A model generated the notes under the pieces. It was not told the DNA's origin and searched no databases. It was given only the letters and a program-made list of their open reading frames with translations. A stretch of DNA of 64,000 bases from Anaeramoeba flamelloides (taxonomy: Eukaryota > Metamonada > Anaeramoebidae): the NCBI GenBank assembly GCA_027625915.1, contig JANTQA010000026.1:3658001-3722000 (forward strand), in the 5' to 3' direction. Positions 12,701 through 24,771 of this stretch are shown one piece after another (positions within the stretch are counted from its first letter, which is position 1; every line of letters begins with the position of its first letter). A program made the translations under genes and the position numbers.

Positions 12701-15700
12701 TTTAGGATTAATGGATTTGGTTTAAAAAGAACAACAATATTACAATTGAGAGAATATAAAAGGAAACATAAATGGGACTTAAATAGCTAGAAGAATTCCA
12801 AATTAGAATAATTAAGTAGAATTATTACTTGTTAGGATTGTAAAACGTTGGGTTTAGTGGAATATGAGAAGTGAATATGATTATATGTTATCAAAGTTTA
12901 AACCACAAAATAGATACACGTTTTATTCTAAGAATCTGAAATTATCTTCTCCCAGAAAAAAAAACTAAACCCCATTCCAAAAATTTGGACACATCTAAAA
13001 TCAAAAATAGTGAAACAAAAAACTCAATTTACTATATTCTCCCAAACCTAATATAAAACCAGATTTAAGTAACATAGTATTAATGGTTTTTTAAGTAATC
13101 ATTTTCATCCAAATATAAGAAAACAATATAAAACAAAAAAATCAAAACAAGTGTGTCCAAAAAAAAATGAAACGAGCTGAAATGAAAGAGTTTGAACAAA
13201 AAATATATTGATAGATTTGTTAAAATTACACCAACAATGGTTGATCGATCAAATGATAAGATACCATGTACCGGTTGTATGTGGATTTATCACTTGAAGA
13301 AACTCAACTGTAACCTTCTAGTAACCATCTATAAAAAAATTTTCAGATCTAACTAAACCGATTAAGTACCTGAAAAAAAGAAAATGAAAACAAAAACAAA
13401 AAAACACAAAAAAATGATATAGTTTGTTGAATTAAAATTAATTTCCAAATTGATGTAAATCATGTTTTTGTTATTCTTCTAACTGTTTAAACTGTGTCCA
13501 AATTAATCGAATTAAGTTTATTTTAATAATAAAATAATAATAATAATAAAACTATTTTATCAATATAATCTCTTTTTTTTTTATTGTTGAACATTACTAA
13601 AAAAAAAATATCAAATAATTTTTTTAAAAAAATTTTTAGAGAATCTACGATCACACGCCACTAAAATAAAATGTTCTTATCTCATCTCTCTCAAATTTTT
13701 ATCATGTCTTATGGTGTAGCTACTCCCTTAAAAAAACTTCAAATTCAACAAAAACAAAAGAGTGTAAACTGAAAAAGTAGATTCATGAAAAAAAAAAGAA
13801 TGGTACAAGAAAAGAAAGAAAATCTTTTATTAAGAGTAAAGCATATATTGTATATTTTTTTCGAATCAAACTGTTTTTTCATGCAAATCCAAAAAAACCC
13901 TTTCAGGTTTATTTTTCAAATTATTTTTTGTACGTCTTCCACAAACATAACAAGGTTTTGCTTTCTTGCTTATATTTTTTTTTATTTTTTATATTTTTGT
14001 GAAAAGTTGAAAAAAAGCAACTTTCAAAAAAGTGAAAAAAATGGAAAAATTTTTTATTTCTATAAAAACAATAACTAAATTTAATGAATGTCATTTAGCA
14101 AGATTTCATTCCTATACTAAGAAGTTTTTCACTTTGATTTCAAATCTAAGTAATTGGCAAAAAAAAATTCAAAATCTCTATTAAATTTACCTAAAAAAAT
14201 TTAATATAGACTAGTCCCTTAAATCAATTTCCCAAAAATTATTTCTGAAATTTTAAATGAAAAAAGAAAAGATATTTGTTAATTGTGGGAATGTGATAAA
14301 AGTTCAAAATAATATGTAAAAGGGAAGAAGAAAGTATAGATAAAAAATAATAAAAAACAGATCTTTATCCATTTAAAAAATAAAATTTCTATAAAAGTTA
14401 TCTTTTGATTTTTCGAGAATATTTGATAGACTTAAGAACTATCTGAATTTTATGCTCTGTGAGCATTGAAATACAAAGTAGTAAATAGATTAAGACCTTT
14501 AAAATATAGTGAATTGAGGGAAAGTCTAAATATTGTCAATTTTTAGCAATTTAAGATTTTGACTAAAATCATTTATTGATCCAAAAACTTTTCGAAAAAT
14601 CCCAACAAAGCAAGGCAAAAATAAAAAGCTATTTTTTTTTTGATATTGGGAAAATGTCACTCCACTTTCTTTTCAAATGGATAGATACACTCGCCACCAA
14701 CTCTAACATACTTCAATATAAAGTGGAGTGACATTTTCCCAATATCATTTTGGAAGTCGAAAATTTTGAGTGAAAAATTTTGGATTTGGAAAGTAATTTT
14801 TTTTTGCCTTCCTCAAAAAAACCTAAATTTTACATTTTAACAAGATCTATTAACTCAACATTCTTTTGAGTTCATAATTCGTGTTGCGGGTATAAAAGTA
14901 ATAGCCACTGGGAATAGAATTCGAATAATCCTTAACTGGGATAAAAGAAAAAATCATAATATTTCAAAAAAAAAAGGAAATAAATTTTATGAAAATTAAG
15001 ATAAAAGAAATAGCACATATTCTTATGGTGCTAATTTTAGTAAAAATTTAGATTTAAAATTCTTTGAAACTGACTTTTAATAATGTGATTATGTGTAATT
15101 CATTTCTTTATTAATATACAACTCTTTAACTGTTTAAAAAAAAATTTTTTTTTTTTTTTGAGAATTATCAGTTTTTAAAAAGGGGATAATTATTGGTGTT
15201 AAAATTATATAATAATACAAATAGAAACCTAAATATTTGATTTTATTAAAAATTCCTCCTTTTTCTCTATTTTAAATTTCTTAAAAAAGGAAGTTAATTT
15301 GTATAACAAAGAGCTTAATCTAATTTTTACTCGAAAGGAGTGATGTTTTATTCTTTTTGAACTTTTAAAGTTTCATTTTACACACTATTTGGTTGTTTTT
15401 GAACATAACCAATTTTAATTATTATTATTATTAATGGAGGGGGGAATCGAAAAACAATTTTTAATTAATATATTCTTTTCAAATAAGTGTATTTTGTTGA
15501 AATCTAAACACCATTTCAAAAATTGTGACTCATCTGAAATAATAAATTGAAAAAAAAAATTATCCTTTCGTATTCAAGAACAATTAATAACTAAATTTGG
15601 TTTGTAATTCACTTTTAAATTACTCTAAATATATAAAAATCTGATATTTTAAAAATTAAAAAAAATTAAACCAAAAACTAAAAAAAAGTGAGTCACAATT

Positions 15701-15886
15701 GTTGAAATGAGCATTACGGATTTTTTATTACTGAAATTTCACTGAAAAAAAGTTTAACAGCAAGATTTGTTATCAATAATTAAATTCATTCCAAAAGACA
15801 TTACAGGGTCGAAATTTTCATAATGATTATTTGTCTTTTCGAAGATCTTTTTTTTTTCCAAATGATCTTTTGCAAAAAAAAAATCT

Positions 15887-15918
<32 letters not shown>

Positions 15919-18900
15919 AAAAAAACAAGAAAAAATTAAAAGAAAAAAAAAAAAAAAAAAGAAAAAGAAAAAATAAAATTTACAAAATTTGAAAAAATAA
16001 AACTGATGCAAAAAAAATGAAAATATTTTTTTGATAAGAATACTGGGACAAACCCTCAAAACAACTTCCACTAACATTACAAAGTGAGTCAAAATTTTTG
16101 AAAAATAGTTTATTATTATTTAATTTCCATTAATAATAATAATATATATATATATATATAACAACTCCATTTCACTCAAAGGGGCCTAGCCAAAAATGAA
16201 AAAGTCACTTTATTTTTAAGAATCAGCCAAACTTAGATTGTTTAGAAATACGAGAAATAATAAACTTCTTATAAGAGTCCATAATTATAAAAGAAACCCC
16301 TGAACAAACCATAAATGTCAAAAAAAAAAAAAATGTTAAAAAATTTTTTGGGCCCCATTCATTGGAAGGTCTCGTGCAAAATTCTCAATTTCTTTAGGAA
16401 ATTAAAATCGTTGATAATAAGATTTTTTACTTGTAAATGTATGAATTTTAAAAAGAACATACAAAGCTTAACTTTTCTTAATGTTTATTTCGTTTTTTCA
16501 AACATTTTTTTTTTTCAAAGTTAATTTTTAAAAAAAAAAAAAAAAAACAAAAAAAAAAAAAAAAAAACAAAACAAAATTTTACAAAATGAGAAAAAATGA
16601 TTTTGATCTAAAAATTGAAAATTTTAGTTTGATAAGAGTAATGAATTAAACTCATAGAATGTCTTCCATTTCTTCAATAAAACTGGGCCCCTTTGACTGA
16701 AAAAGAGTTTATATATATATATGTATGTATATATATACATAATCGAAGTTCATATTTAAATCCATTTTTCTCAAATAAAATAAAATAATAATAATAATAA
16801 TAATTCCATTTCAATTGGATTGAATCTTTTAGTTTTATTTACATATTTTGAAAATTCATAATTTTAAAATTAAAAATATTTTTGATTTTCATTTTCCTTT
16901 TTTGTTTTTTTTGGTGTACTTTAATGATAATATTTAAAATTGTATTCAATATTTTTGTTAATCAGAATTTTAACGAAAAAATTACAAGATATAGCTATTT
17001 TAAAAAAGTAAGGAAGAAATTTTTTAATTTAAAAAAATTTCACACTTTTTAAAACTTAAAAAATTGAAAAAAGTTCTAAAAGGTGTGAAATTTTTTATAA
17101 TAACTGTATAATAATTAAAAAAATTAAAAAAATATTCATCTTTTTATTTTAAAAAGAAATTTTGATGCTTTTTTAACATTTTCCTCTACAAGAAGAATTA
17201 TAAAACTGGTGTAATTTAAAACAATATAATTACTATATATAAACTAAATTCCAAAAATTTGGACACGGTTTAAAAAGTTGAAAGAATAACAATACCACAC
17301 TTTAAATTCAATTTGGAAATAATTTTGATTTTACAAACTATTTTTTCTTTTTTTGTCTTTTTTGTTTTGTTTTCATTTCCATTTTTTCCAGTTACGTAAT
17401 CTGTTTCGTTAGATCTGAAATTTTTTTTCGATGTTTGATAGAAGACTTACTGTTGAGTTTGTTGAATAGAAAAATCACATCCAATTGGTTGATGATATCT
17501 TATAATTTGATCGATCAACAATTGTTGGTGAAATTTCAACAAATTTACAAATACATTTTTTGTTCAGCTCGTTTAATTATTTTGGACACACCAATTGTTT
17601 TTTTTTTCGTTTTATATTTTTTTCTTTTATTTGGATGAAAATGATTACTTATAAAAACATTAATACTGGGTAACTTAAATGTGATATTATATTAAGTTTG
17701 GAAAAATATCATAAATTGGGTTTTTTTTTTGTCTATTTTTGATTTTGAGTATGTCAAAATTTTTGGAATGGGGTTTATATTTTTTAAACTCAAACTTTTT
17801 ATTTGCAAAAAAAAAATTTCAAGTATATAATTCTAGACAACTAATGATAAGAAAGTGATTGTATCTCTAAAAAGTTTAGGATAGTATTGTAGCCACTGGG
17901 GAAAGTTTTTGGGAAATCATTAGTATTATTAGGCAAAGTTTGGAAATTTTAGGATCTTCTTTTTTTAAATTCTATTTGAGTAAAATAAGAAGTATTTGAC
18001 TTATAAATTCCACTTTAAAAATGAAATTAAAAGTTATTTTAGAAGAGTTTAACCAATTTTTTATGCGATCACTTTAATCTCATAAATCCCAAAAGATCAC
18101 CGCGCTCAAGGATTTACGACATTGTTAAAATAATTTATTCCAAGGAAAACAAATTATTTGATTAATAAAAAACAAAGAAAAAAGTCCTTCATTTATTCCT
18201 TAAAGGTTGGAAATTGAATAAATTCTCTTTCTTTGTTTAAAAACAATTTCGAAAATCAAACAGCGTTTTTGGTTTTGGTTTGAAAGAAATCAATCTCATT
18301 TTTAAAAAAAAAAAAAACGTTTGATTTCTCTTTTTCTTTGAAAAAAGAAGAAAAGAAAAAAGACCATTTATAAGAGGTTTTGGAAAGGTGAAAAAAACAC
18401 ATGATCATTTAAGGAAAAAAATAATGAAAAAAAAAAACACAGTATTTTTGATATCAAGTCAAGAAATTTTTAGATGAATGGTTCAAAATCAGTTACTGCT
18501 AAGAACACATAGTACATGTGGGTTTTATGTTTGATCGCCTTCAGATGCTTCTTAACAAGCGTGAAATAAAAGGGGAGAAAGAGACTCATTGAAAAGTTGG
18601 ACGATCTAGTTTCTCTCTGAAAATTTTAAACCAAGTATTGTCTCCAATGATGAAAATGTAAAATTTAACTTCAATCTTTTCATTAATTCCATTGGGTGAA
18701 AAAGATCCTTTGAAGAGCAAGTTCTTCAAAGTCTCATTGAAAAAATAACAAATTGTTTTTTATTTGTTTAAATTTGTTTGTTTTAAGTTTGATCTCGATT
18801 TCCAAAAAATATATAGCATCTCATATTGTTTCATTTTTTCAACAATCACCTGTTATAATTCCTCGTTTTGGATCCCCTTTCTGACTCAAAATATGATACT

Positions 18901-21247
18901 GTTCTGGTGCTAAGACTATATTAAATATCGTTCTTTGAACTCCTCAATATCATATTATATCACTTCGAACAATATCATATTTTTTCTCGTTCTTCCAGGC
19001 CAAACTCGTAACATAACAAAGTGATTGTTTCAAAATCGAACCAGTAAAGAACGATATTCAATAAGTTCTCTAACATTTGAAATATTTTTTTTTTTTTTTT
19101 TACAAAATACTTTAAAAAGGCAATATAATTTTTTCAAAAGAAAATTACATGAAATGAAAAATCAAATTTAAAATAAAAAAAAATTTATAAAAGTATCGAA
19201 CTTGAACCAATAAGAGATAATGAGAGGTTTTGTACAATCATGTTTTTAATTTTTTTAAAAAAAAACAAATATTATTGAAATTTTTTATTTTTATAAAGGT
19301 GTGAAGAATCATTGCTTTTTTGATCTTATAAATGAGTATTTAATTCAAGTTTTAATTTTCAATACTTTTTGAAAAAGTGATTGTTCTTTTTCTTTTTACT
19401 TTTGGTTGTACATCTTAAAAAAATAACTATAAAAAGCGAGTTATTTTAATAAAAAGTAAAAAAATGAAAACACAAAGATTTTTTTTCAACCTTATATATT
19501 AGTTTGTAACTAGAGCCACAAGAATTTTTCAACTTTTTACTTGTGGCTTAGAATCACAAAACAAGAATTAAAACATCCCACTTTGTTCTTTAAATCTACT
19601 TTACATATACTTTTTTTTCTCAAAATCATCGCTTCTTTGGATACCCAGAACCGAAATAAAAACCTATTTAAACTCTTCTTTTCACTTTTGTAACTCTAAA
19701 GATTTTTTTTCGAGTTATAAAATTTTGACAAAACTGTTTAGATTGAAAATTGGAAAATTCAATTAGTAAAGTAGAATTCAACATTTAGAACACTTCCCTT
19801 CTGTTCTTTAGATCTGATTTTAAAATTTTGTCAAGAATTATATTCTTTTTTTGAGATATACTTAAAATATACCCACTGATAATACTGTTCACAAATACAA
19901 TATTTGTTGAAGTAATACCGCGAATACTTTGTAAAGTGGGTATGTACTTTTCTTTTCATTTTATGGATTGTTTTCCGTGGAGGGACATAACTGTCGTTAT
20001 TTGTACGAAGTTGAGGAAACAAGCAATATTTTTTTTTAGATAGGGTGATATTTATATCACCCATAAAGAAAAATATTTTGCTTGTTTTTGAAAAAATGAG
20101 CCAGATTGTGTGAGTTATTGTTTGTTGAAATGTGAAGATCTTCAGGAAAAAAAAATAACCAATATAAATATGTTTAGAAAAATGGTTATTTCTTTTCATT
20201 TTTTTAGCTTAGGTTTCAAAAAAATAATAACTGTGATATTAATTGAGTAAAAATTTTCCTACAGATTCTAAAAGTTGTTATTTTAAGAGCATGTACTGAT
20301 ATTATCAGGATATTGTAAGTAGATGATTAATATTCTCATAAAAAAATTAAAATTTTAATGAGCTAAATTCTTTTTAATTATGTTTTAATTGACAAATCAA
20401 CTATTGATAATTATCAGGTTATTATTAATTCTTCGAACACTGTATTATTGAAACTGACATACTTATTAAATTTTGATAAAAAATTTTAAAAATAATTTCA
20501 AAATTCCTATTTAAAATTAAACAAAAAATGTAAAATAAATTGTAACAAACGAAAACACACATAAATATATTTCAAAAAGGCAAGTAACAAAATTTTAAAT
20601 AGTGCCACGCAAACTATTTGAAAGATTTAATATTTTAAACAGTTTGAGTACCTTGAGGAAACTTTTATTACTTATTTTTTTTTTAGAAAAGGGTCAATCA
20701 AAATATAGCATTACTCAAGTTGAAAAAGCTGAATTTTTTTTTTTAGTTTTAAGAATCACTATTTTTAAAGCTATAGTCTTAGTTTAAAAGTAGAATATTC
20801 AAAAAAAAAATTCCCACATTTTTATTTTTTCAATTTCATTTTTTAAATTTCATTTTTTCAATTTCATGACTAATATTTTTAGTGAAAAACAAATAATTAG
20901 TTATTATTATAGCTCAGTATATTATTCCATTTTACATATCGAGGAAAAAAAGTTAATCTTTTTAAAAAAAAAATAAAAGTTATCAACAATTTTTTTCTTT
21001 CTCATAATACTATACATTTAATACTTTTTTTCTTTTCTTAGTTTCTTTGATATTAAATTAAATAATTATTAATATTTTTTATTTTTATTTATTTTTATAT
21101 TTTGACTTTTATTTCTATTATTATAGAATGATTGGAACAACACAAGAAGAGAAAAACAAAATCATTTCAAAACTAAATTTAATCTTGAAAACATCAGGAA
21201 CAGCGTTGGTAGTGGCCAGCCTTGTTATTTTAAACACAAATAAATAA
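9767..21247 (+). CDS. Polytopic membrane protein, possibly transporter-like, two exons
   Basis: The function is not identified. Exon 1 is 9767-11352 and the proposed exon 2 is 21127-21247, giving 568 residues. The unspliced frame stops at once in a perfect donor (AAA|GTAAGT). Splicing to the TTATAG acceptor at 21126 keeps phase (AA+A = Lys528) and adds a Glu-rich link plus a final hydrophobic helix (TALVVASLVIL). Hydrophobic segments lie near residues 7-22, 40-60, 113-137, 143-160, 177-192, 388-411, 428-443, 486-503 and 508-527, plus the exon-2 helix, about ten in all. The layout of helices recalls the DMT/EamA fold, but this is weak. Four cysteines (80, 93, 98, 103) sit in a probable lumenal loop. 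The central loop (about 193-385) is a Lys run followed by Asn/Glu/Asp-rich sequence and ends in ENEPLL (355-360), an acidic dileucine-type endolysosomal sorting motif. The GC content is well above the flanks, which supports real coding. Further exons hidden in the intron cannot be excluded. Confidence 0.75.
12347..13731. mobile_element. TTAAGGGAGTAGC-ended element (middle of the nest)
   Basis: The ends TTAAGGGAGTAGCCACGG and GTAGCTACTCCCTTAA are inverted repeats of at least 13 bp. The 1385-bp unit sits wholly inside 11897-14222 and itself contains the TAAAC-ended element at 12966-13520. An internal near-palindrome (12512-12606) pairs AATAGAATGTTGAGTT with AACTCAACATTCTATT. Confidence 0.55.
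12966..13520. mobile_element. 555-bp TAAAC-ended element (innermost of the nest)
   Basis: It begins TAAACCCCATTCCAAAAATT and ends ATTAAGTTTA. The same sequence occurs in inverted orientation at 17240-17777 and more distantly at 26409-26947 and 4905-5203. Its terminal inverted repeats share the block ATTCCAAAAATTTGGACAC. No coding frame is seen, so it is probably a miniature DNA transposon. Confidence 0.6.
14642..14746. repeat. 105-bp unit with perfect 27-bp inverted repeats
   Basis: Left arm 14642-14668 starts GATATTGGGAAAATGTCACT. Right arm 14720-14746 is its exact reverse complement. The loop of 51 bp is GC-richer than its surroundings. A perfect 27-bp match in such AT-rich DNA suggests a recent miniature element or a strong RNA hairpin in the intron. 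Confidence 0.75.
15505..15718. mobile_element. 214-bp inverted-repeat element with TGTGACTCA ends
   Basis: The left arm (TAAACACCATTTCAAAAATT, then GTGACTCAT) pairs with the right arm (GTGAGTCACAATTGTTGAAA). Relatives in inverted orientation lie at 160-425 and 57405-57553. The left end also resembles the end at 26409. No coding content. Confidence 0.5.
16160..16710. mobile_element. ~550-bp AACTC-ended element, copy 1
   Basis: The left end (ACTCCATTTCACTCAAAGG then GGCC) and right end (GGCCCCTTTGACTGAAAAAG then AGTTT) are inverted repeats with a few mismatches. TA runs flank both sides. Other copies are 21531-22108 and 24772-25317. The copies share body blocks such as ACTCATAGAATGT. Short frames inside do not match between copies, so it is non-coding. 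Confidence 0.65.
17240..17777. mobile_element. 538-bp TAAAC-ended element, inverted copy
   Basis: It starts TAAACTAAATTCCAAAAATT and ends AATTTTTGGAATGGGGTTTA. Read on the other strand it matches 12966-13520 along its whole length. The 67-residue open frame at 17435 is not conserved in the other copies and is taken as chance. Confidence 0.65.
17838..19080 (-). repeat. 1.2-kb dispersed repeat, copy 1 (inverted)
   Basis: This stretch is the inverse of 38583-39785 and 33885-35090, matching across landmarks such as AAAGTTTAGGATAGTATTGTAG, the AAATTTAACTTCA block, and the GGCCAAACTCG block near the far end. All three copies keep a short perfect hairpin (CTTTGAAGA ... TCTTCAAAG). No terminal inverted repeat or reading frame is shared, so the class is unknown; a SINE-like or non-autonomous element is possible. 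Confidence 0.6.
19081..21126. other. Distal part of the giant intron, no feature seen
   Basis: AT-rich sequence between the 1.2-kb repeat and the terminal exon. The 122-residue open frame on the minus strand at 19831-20199 has no recognisable domain and an odd composition, and is probably chance. A short palindrome GGGTGATATTTATATCACCC lies near 20043. Confidence 0.5.
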
Positions 21248-21530
21248 TAATAATAACAACTCAAATATAATTCATCCATATTTACAAGAAACAAAAAATG
21301 GATTACTTTAAAAATAAAAACTTTTATTTTTCATTTTTGTCCTTAATCAATTAAATATATATCCCTTAGCACCCCAAATTTGACCTAAATTTCATAAAGT
21401 TTAAACAAAATTTTTTTTCCAGTACAAAACCAATTTACTCCAATTTAATCCAATTTTTAGTTGCTTTATAACCCTCTATATTTGACAAAGTAATGATTTT
21501 GTAACATTTCCTTAGATAAAAATATATATA

Positions 21531-22108
21531 AACTCTATTTCACTCAAATCTATCTGCCCAAAATGAAAAATTCACTTTTTTTTTAAAGAATCGACCCAAG
21601 ATGCGATTGCTTCGAAATAAGAGAAAGTAAAAAAATTCGGATTTGAGCCTATAATCATAATAGAAATACCTGAACAAACCATCAGTTTCCGAAAAAAATA
21701 AAATGTTATATAATTTTGGGCCACTTTTCATTGAGATATCTCGTGCAAAATTTCTCAATTTCTTTGGAAAATGAAAATTATTGATAATAATAATTTTTAA
21801 TTTAAAGTGTTTTTTATTTTAAAAGAAATTACAACGTAACATTTTTCTTGAAGTTAATTTGGAATTTTAAAAGCATTTTTTTTTTTTTGACTTTTTAAAA
21901 AAAGAAAAGAAGAAAAAAAAAAATTCAAAAAAAAAAGCAAAAAAAAGAGAAAAAATAATTAATTAGAAAAATGATCAGATTTATTAAATGAGAAAAAATG
22001 ATCAGATCTAAAAATTGAAAATATATTTTGAGAAGAATAATGAATTAGACTCATAGAATGTATTCTATTTCTTCATAAAACTGGTTACCTTTGACTGAAA
22101 AAGAGTTT
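21531..22108. mobile_element. ~580-bp AACTC-ended element, copy 2
   Basis: The ends AACTCTATTTCACTCAAATC and CCTTTGACTGAAAAAGAGTT are inverted repeats. The body parallels 16160-16710 (for example the CTCGTGCAAAAT and ACTCATAGAATGTATTC blocks). It is flanked by TA on both sides and lies just downstream of the first gene's stop codon. Confidence 0.65.
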
Positions 22109-22689
22109 AGATTAGAGGTTTTGATGATAGCTTGTATTATCTTGATATTACCAATAAAATCGTGATAATCTAAAAAAATTGCGTTTAGTGCTACTTTATA
22201 GCGAAAAATCATAAAATCTCGATATTCCTCATTATCGAGATATTCAACATTTTCTCAGAAAATCATAAATTATTTTTTTGAAATCACCGTACAAATATCT
22301 CTTGAATTTTACGAAATAAAATACATTTACAGTACTTTTAAACTCTAATAATGTTAGAAAGTGCTTATGAAAGGGTTGTGAAGTGTCTTCAAGTGTTTGA
22401 AAGGTTTGAAAGACATAAATATTTAGTAAACGCCTCGAATTTTTTGTATTTGAAAAAAAAAAAAAAGTATTTTTTTCATTTTTTTTTTTTAACAAAATAT
22501 AAAACCTCCAATAATTTTTTTGATCGAACTAATAGTTACCCATTTCAACAATATACTTTAATATAAAAAAGATGTGTTTTTTCAAAATTTGGTTATTAAC
22601 TTCACAAGTTAAAATAACCAAAATGAATAAAGAGTAATTTTTCTTCTTCTTGGTGATTGATCGTAAAAAAAACCTCTTAAACAAATGTT

Positions 22690-22800
22690 ATGTTTTCTGA
22701 GGAATACAAAGATATCTCAAAGAAAAAGAAGAATAATAAAAAGAAAACAATTGTGCAAAGAATTTTAATAATTATTGATAGTGTTGCTAGGTTGTTGTAA
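22690..22800 (+). CDS. Possible small open frame, 36 residues, unrecognised
   Basis: An ATG frame encodes a short Lys/Asn-rich peptide followed by a hydrophobic tail (VQRILIIIDSVARLL). It stands out from the surrounding sequence by its higher GC content, and is followed at 22851-22937 by another coding-like frame. It might be a decayed exon or simply chance. No family is recognised. Confidence 0.15.
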   Translation: MFSEEYKDISKKKKNNKKKTIVQRILIIIDSVARLL

Positions 22801-24046
22801 AAGCTTTTGAAAAGCTATCCAACTCCTTTCAGCTTTTATTGAATAAAGAGAATGTTTCAATCTAGAACAAATTCTTTTAAAGAAAGCGTGAAGGGTTTGT
22901 TGTTTTTGAATCTTTTTATTCAACACGATTTATAACGCAAATGATAGACTGGAGTGTTTCATTTTTTGCCCTTTTTATTACATTTGTTGATCTAAGGAAT
23001 CGATCGAGAAGTAAATCAGATAGATATAAAATTCAATGAAAAATCTTGATCTTATCATTAATTGAAGTGTGTATCTTTGTTTATATTTTTTCAAAGAATA
23101 ACTTTTTTTTCCAGGATATTTTTTGATCAAAAAAAATTTCATTGTAAAAATATTGATAATTAGCCGTAAAAGTCATCATATATTTTTATCACTATTACTT
23201 TTTTATTGCTATAATTTTGCATTTATCACATTTTTGAAATAATTATCCTGATTTTTAGAATATCGCGACATGTTATATTATCAGCGATAATATTGAATAT
23301 CGCGATATTATTGATGATCGCAATTTGATTGAGATAATCCCAATTTTTGAAACTTATCATTACTTGATCAAGAAAAGGCGAACGCTCCCTTATTAATTTT
23401 TTCCAAAATTTGGATCTTAGATTTTTTTTAAAAAAAAAATTATTAATACTTTTTATTTACTGAATTTTAATTAGAAACCCTCATACTAACTTGTGTGTAA
23501 AAAAAAAACATTACTGATAAATACCGAGCTATTAACAAATAAATTAAAAAATTTAATAACAAAATTAAAAATCATTAAAAAATTGAAAATATTTTTTATC
23601 AAGATTTTTTTAATTCAAATTAAAAAGAAATAATTTTAAAAAAAATAAAAATGATAGATTTATTTTGGAAAAATAAATTATGTTTTAGATCTTCGAATTT
23701 TTAACATTTTATTATTATCTATATATTTGAAATTATATAAAAAATAATTCTTTTGGGTGTGATTTTTTGATAAAACTCAGTGTTGAAATTGAACTTTCCA
23801 CAAAACTTAATTTTTTAAAAAAATTAGGAATTCGGGCAAATAAGAGGGGTGAATAAAGGCTACCTTAAATAATAATAAAAAAAAAAAACTTTAAATTTTA
23901 TTTTCAAGTTTTGAGAAAAGATTACAAATAACTTTTTCAGATCTATTAGATATCTTAATTTTTTTTTTTTAAAGTTAATCCTAAAAATAAGTAAATTTAA
24001 TTTGTTGATTATTCTTTTAAACATATAATATACGTATATATATATA

Positions 24047-24071
24047 TGTGTGTGTGTGGGGGGGGGGGGGG
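24047..24071. repeat. (TG)n tract ending in 14 consecutive G
   Basis: A TA run passes into TG repeats and then a homopolymer of 14 G (24058-24071). This is the longest G run in the window and is exceptional in such AT-rich DNA. Confidence 0.9.
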
Positions 24072-24771
24072 TACAGGAAACGATTTTCCATCCAATTTAA
24101 AATCAAAGTTGTCAAGGGATTGCTCGTGAAAATGGTAAAATGGTTTTATTAACTCTTAACAACATTTAAACCGAGAATTATATCTTTTGAGTTAATAAAA
24201 TTATTTCTGGGTATAAAGATTGTTTCTATCTAAATGTACCATAAAATTTTCAAATATCAATTATTTTGTATAATCAAATTAAAAAAGATAAATAAGAAAT
24301 AAGTAGAAAAATACACAACAAAGTATAGTTGAAACCCAACTTAAATTTCACATATAAATTAATAAATTTAGGAAAAAATTGATAAACGAATATATTATGG
24401 TATATTTAATTTAGATAAACAATAAGGTTCATTTTGAACTTGAATTGAAGACCAAACAATCATTTGATTAGAAATCAATATAATTTCTCTACAATCATTT
24501 ACACTATTTCAATAACAGAAAAATAATACATTTTTATCAAAATGACTTCCAATCTTGCAATAAAAAAAAAAAGAATTACAAAAAACTACCTTTCAAAAAA
24601 AAAAATGGAAAAAAAAATAATAATAAAATTTTTAAAAAAGTATTAATTTGAATTAGGAAAATTTCCAAAAGGAAATTGTTTCTTCTAATATGAGCTAAAA
24701 ACTTTAAAAATATGTAATTTATCCATTTAAAATGTGCTATCTTTAATAGGGAAATGGTTTATTTATACATA

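Larger units (their letters stand above)
11897..14222. mobile_element. TTAAGGGACTAGTC-ended element (outer shell of a nest)
   Basis: The left end TTAAGGGACTAGTCTATATT and the right end, its exact inverse over more than 20 bp, define a 2.3-kb unit. The terminal TTAA may be a target duplication as in piggyBac-type elements, or the TA within it as in Tc1/mariner. A second TTAAGGGA element lies inside at 12347-13731. No transposase frame is visible. Confidence 0.6.
11353..21126 (+). other. Proposed 9774-nt intron loaded with mobile elements
   Basis: The donor is AAA|GTAAGT. The acceptor follows a pyrimidine-rich tract, ATTTCTATTATTATAG|A. The intron holds the nested TTAAGGGA elements (11897-14222), a perfect hairpin (14642-14746), a TAAAC-ended element (17240-17777), an AACTC-ended element (16160-16710), a 1.2-kb repeat (17838-19080) and an inverted-repeat element (15505-15718). 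The only open frames inside (for example 13785-14078, and 19831-20199 on the other strand) look like chance frames in AT-rich DNA. The assignment rests on the phase match and on the membrane-helix nature of the downstream exon. Confidence 0.65.

Noticed and set aside
8208-14222. A single TTAAGGGACTA element spanning 8208 to 14222
   Set aside because: It would enclose host exon 1, and the left end at 11897 matches the right end at 14222 better than 8208 does.
19831-20199. 122-residue minus-strand frame in the giant intron
   Set aside because: No domain, AT-driven composition and no splice or GC support; frames of this size arise by chance here.
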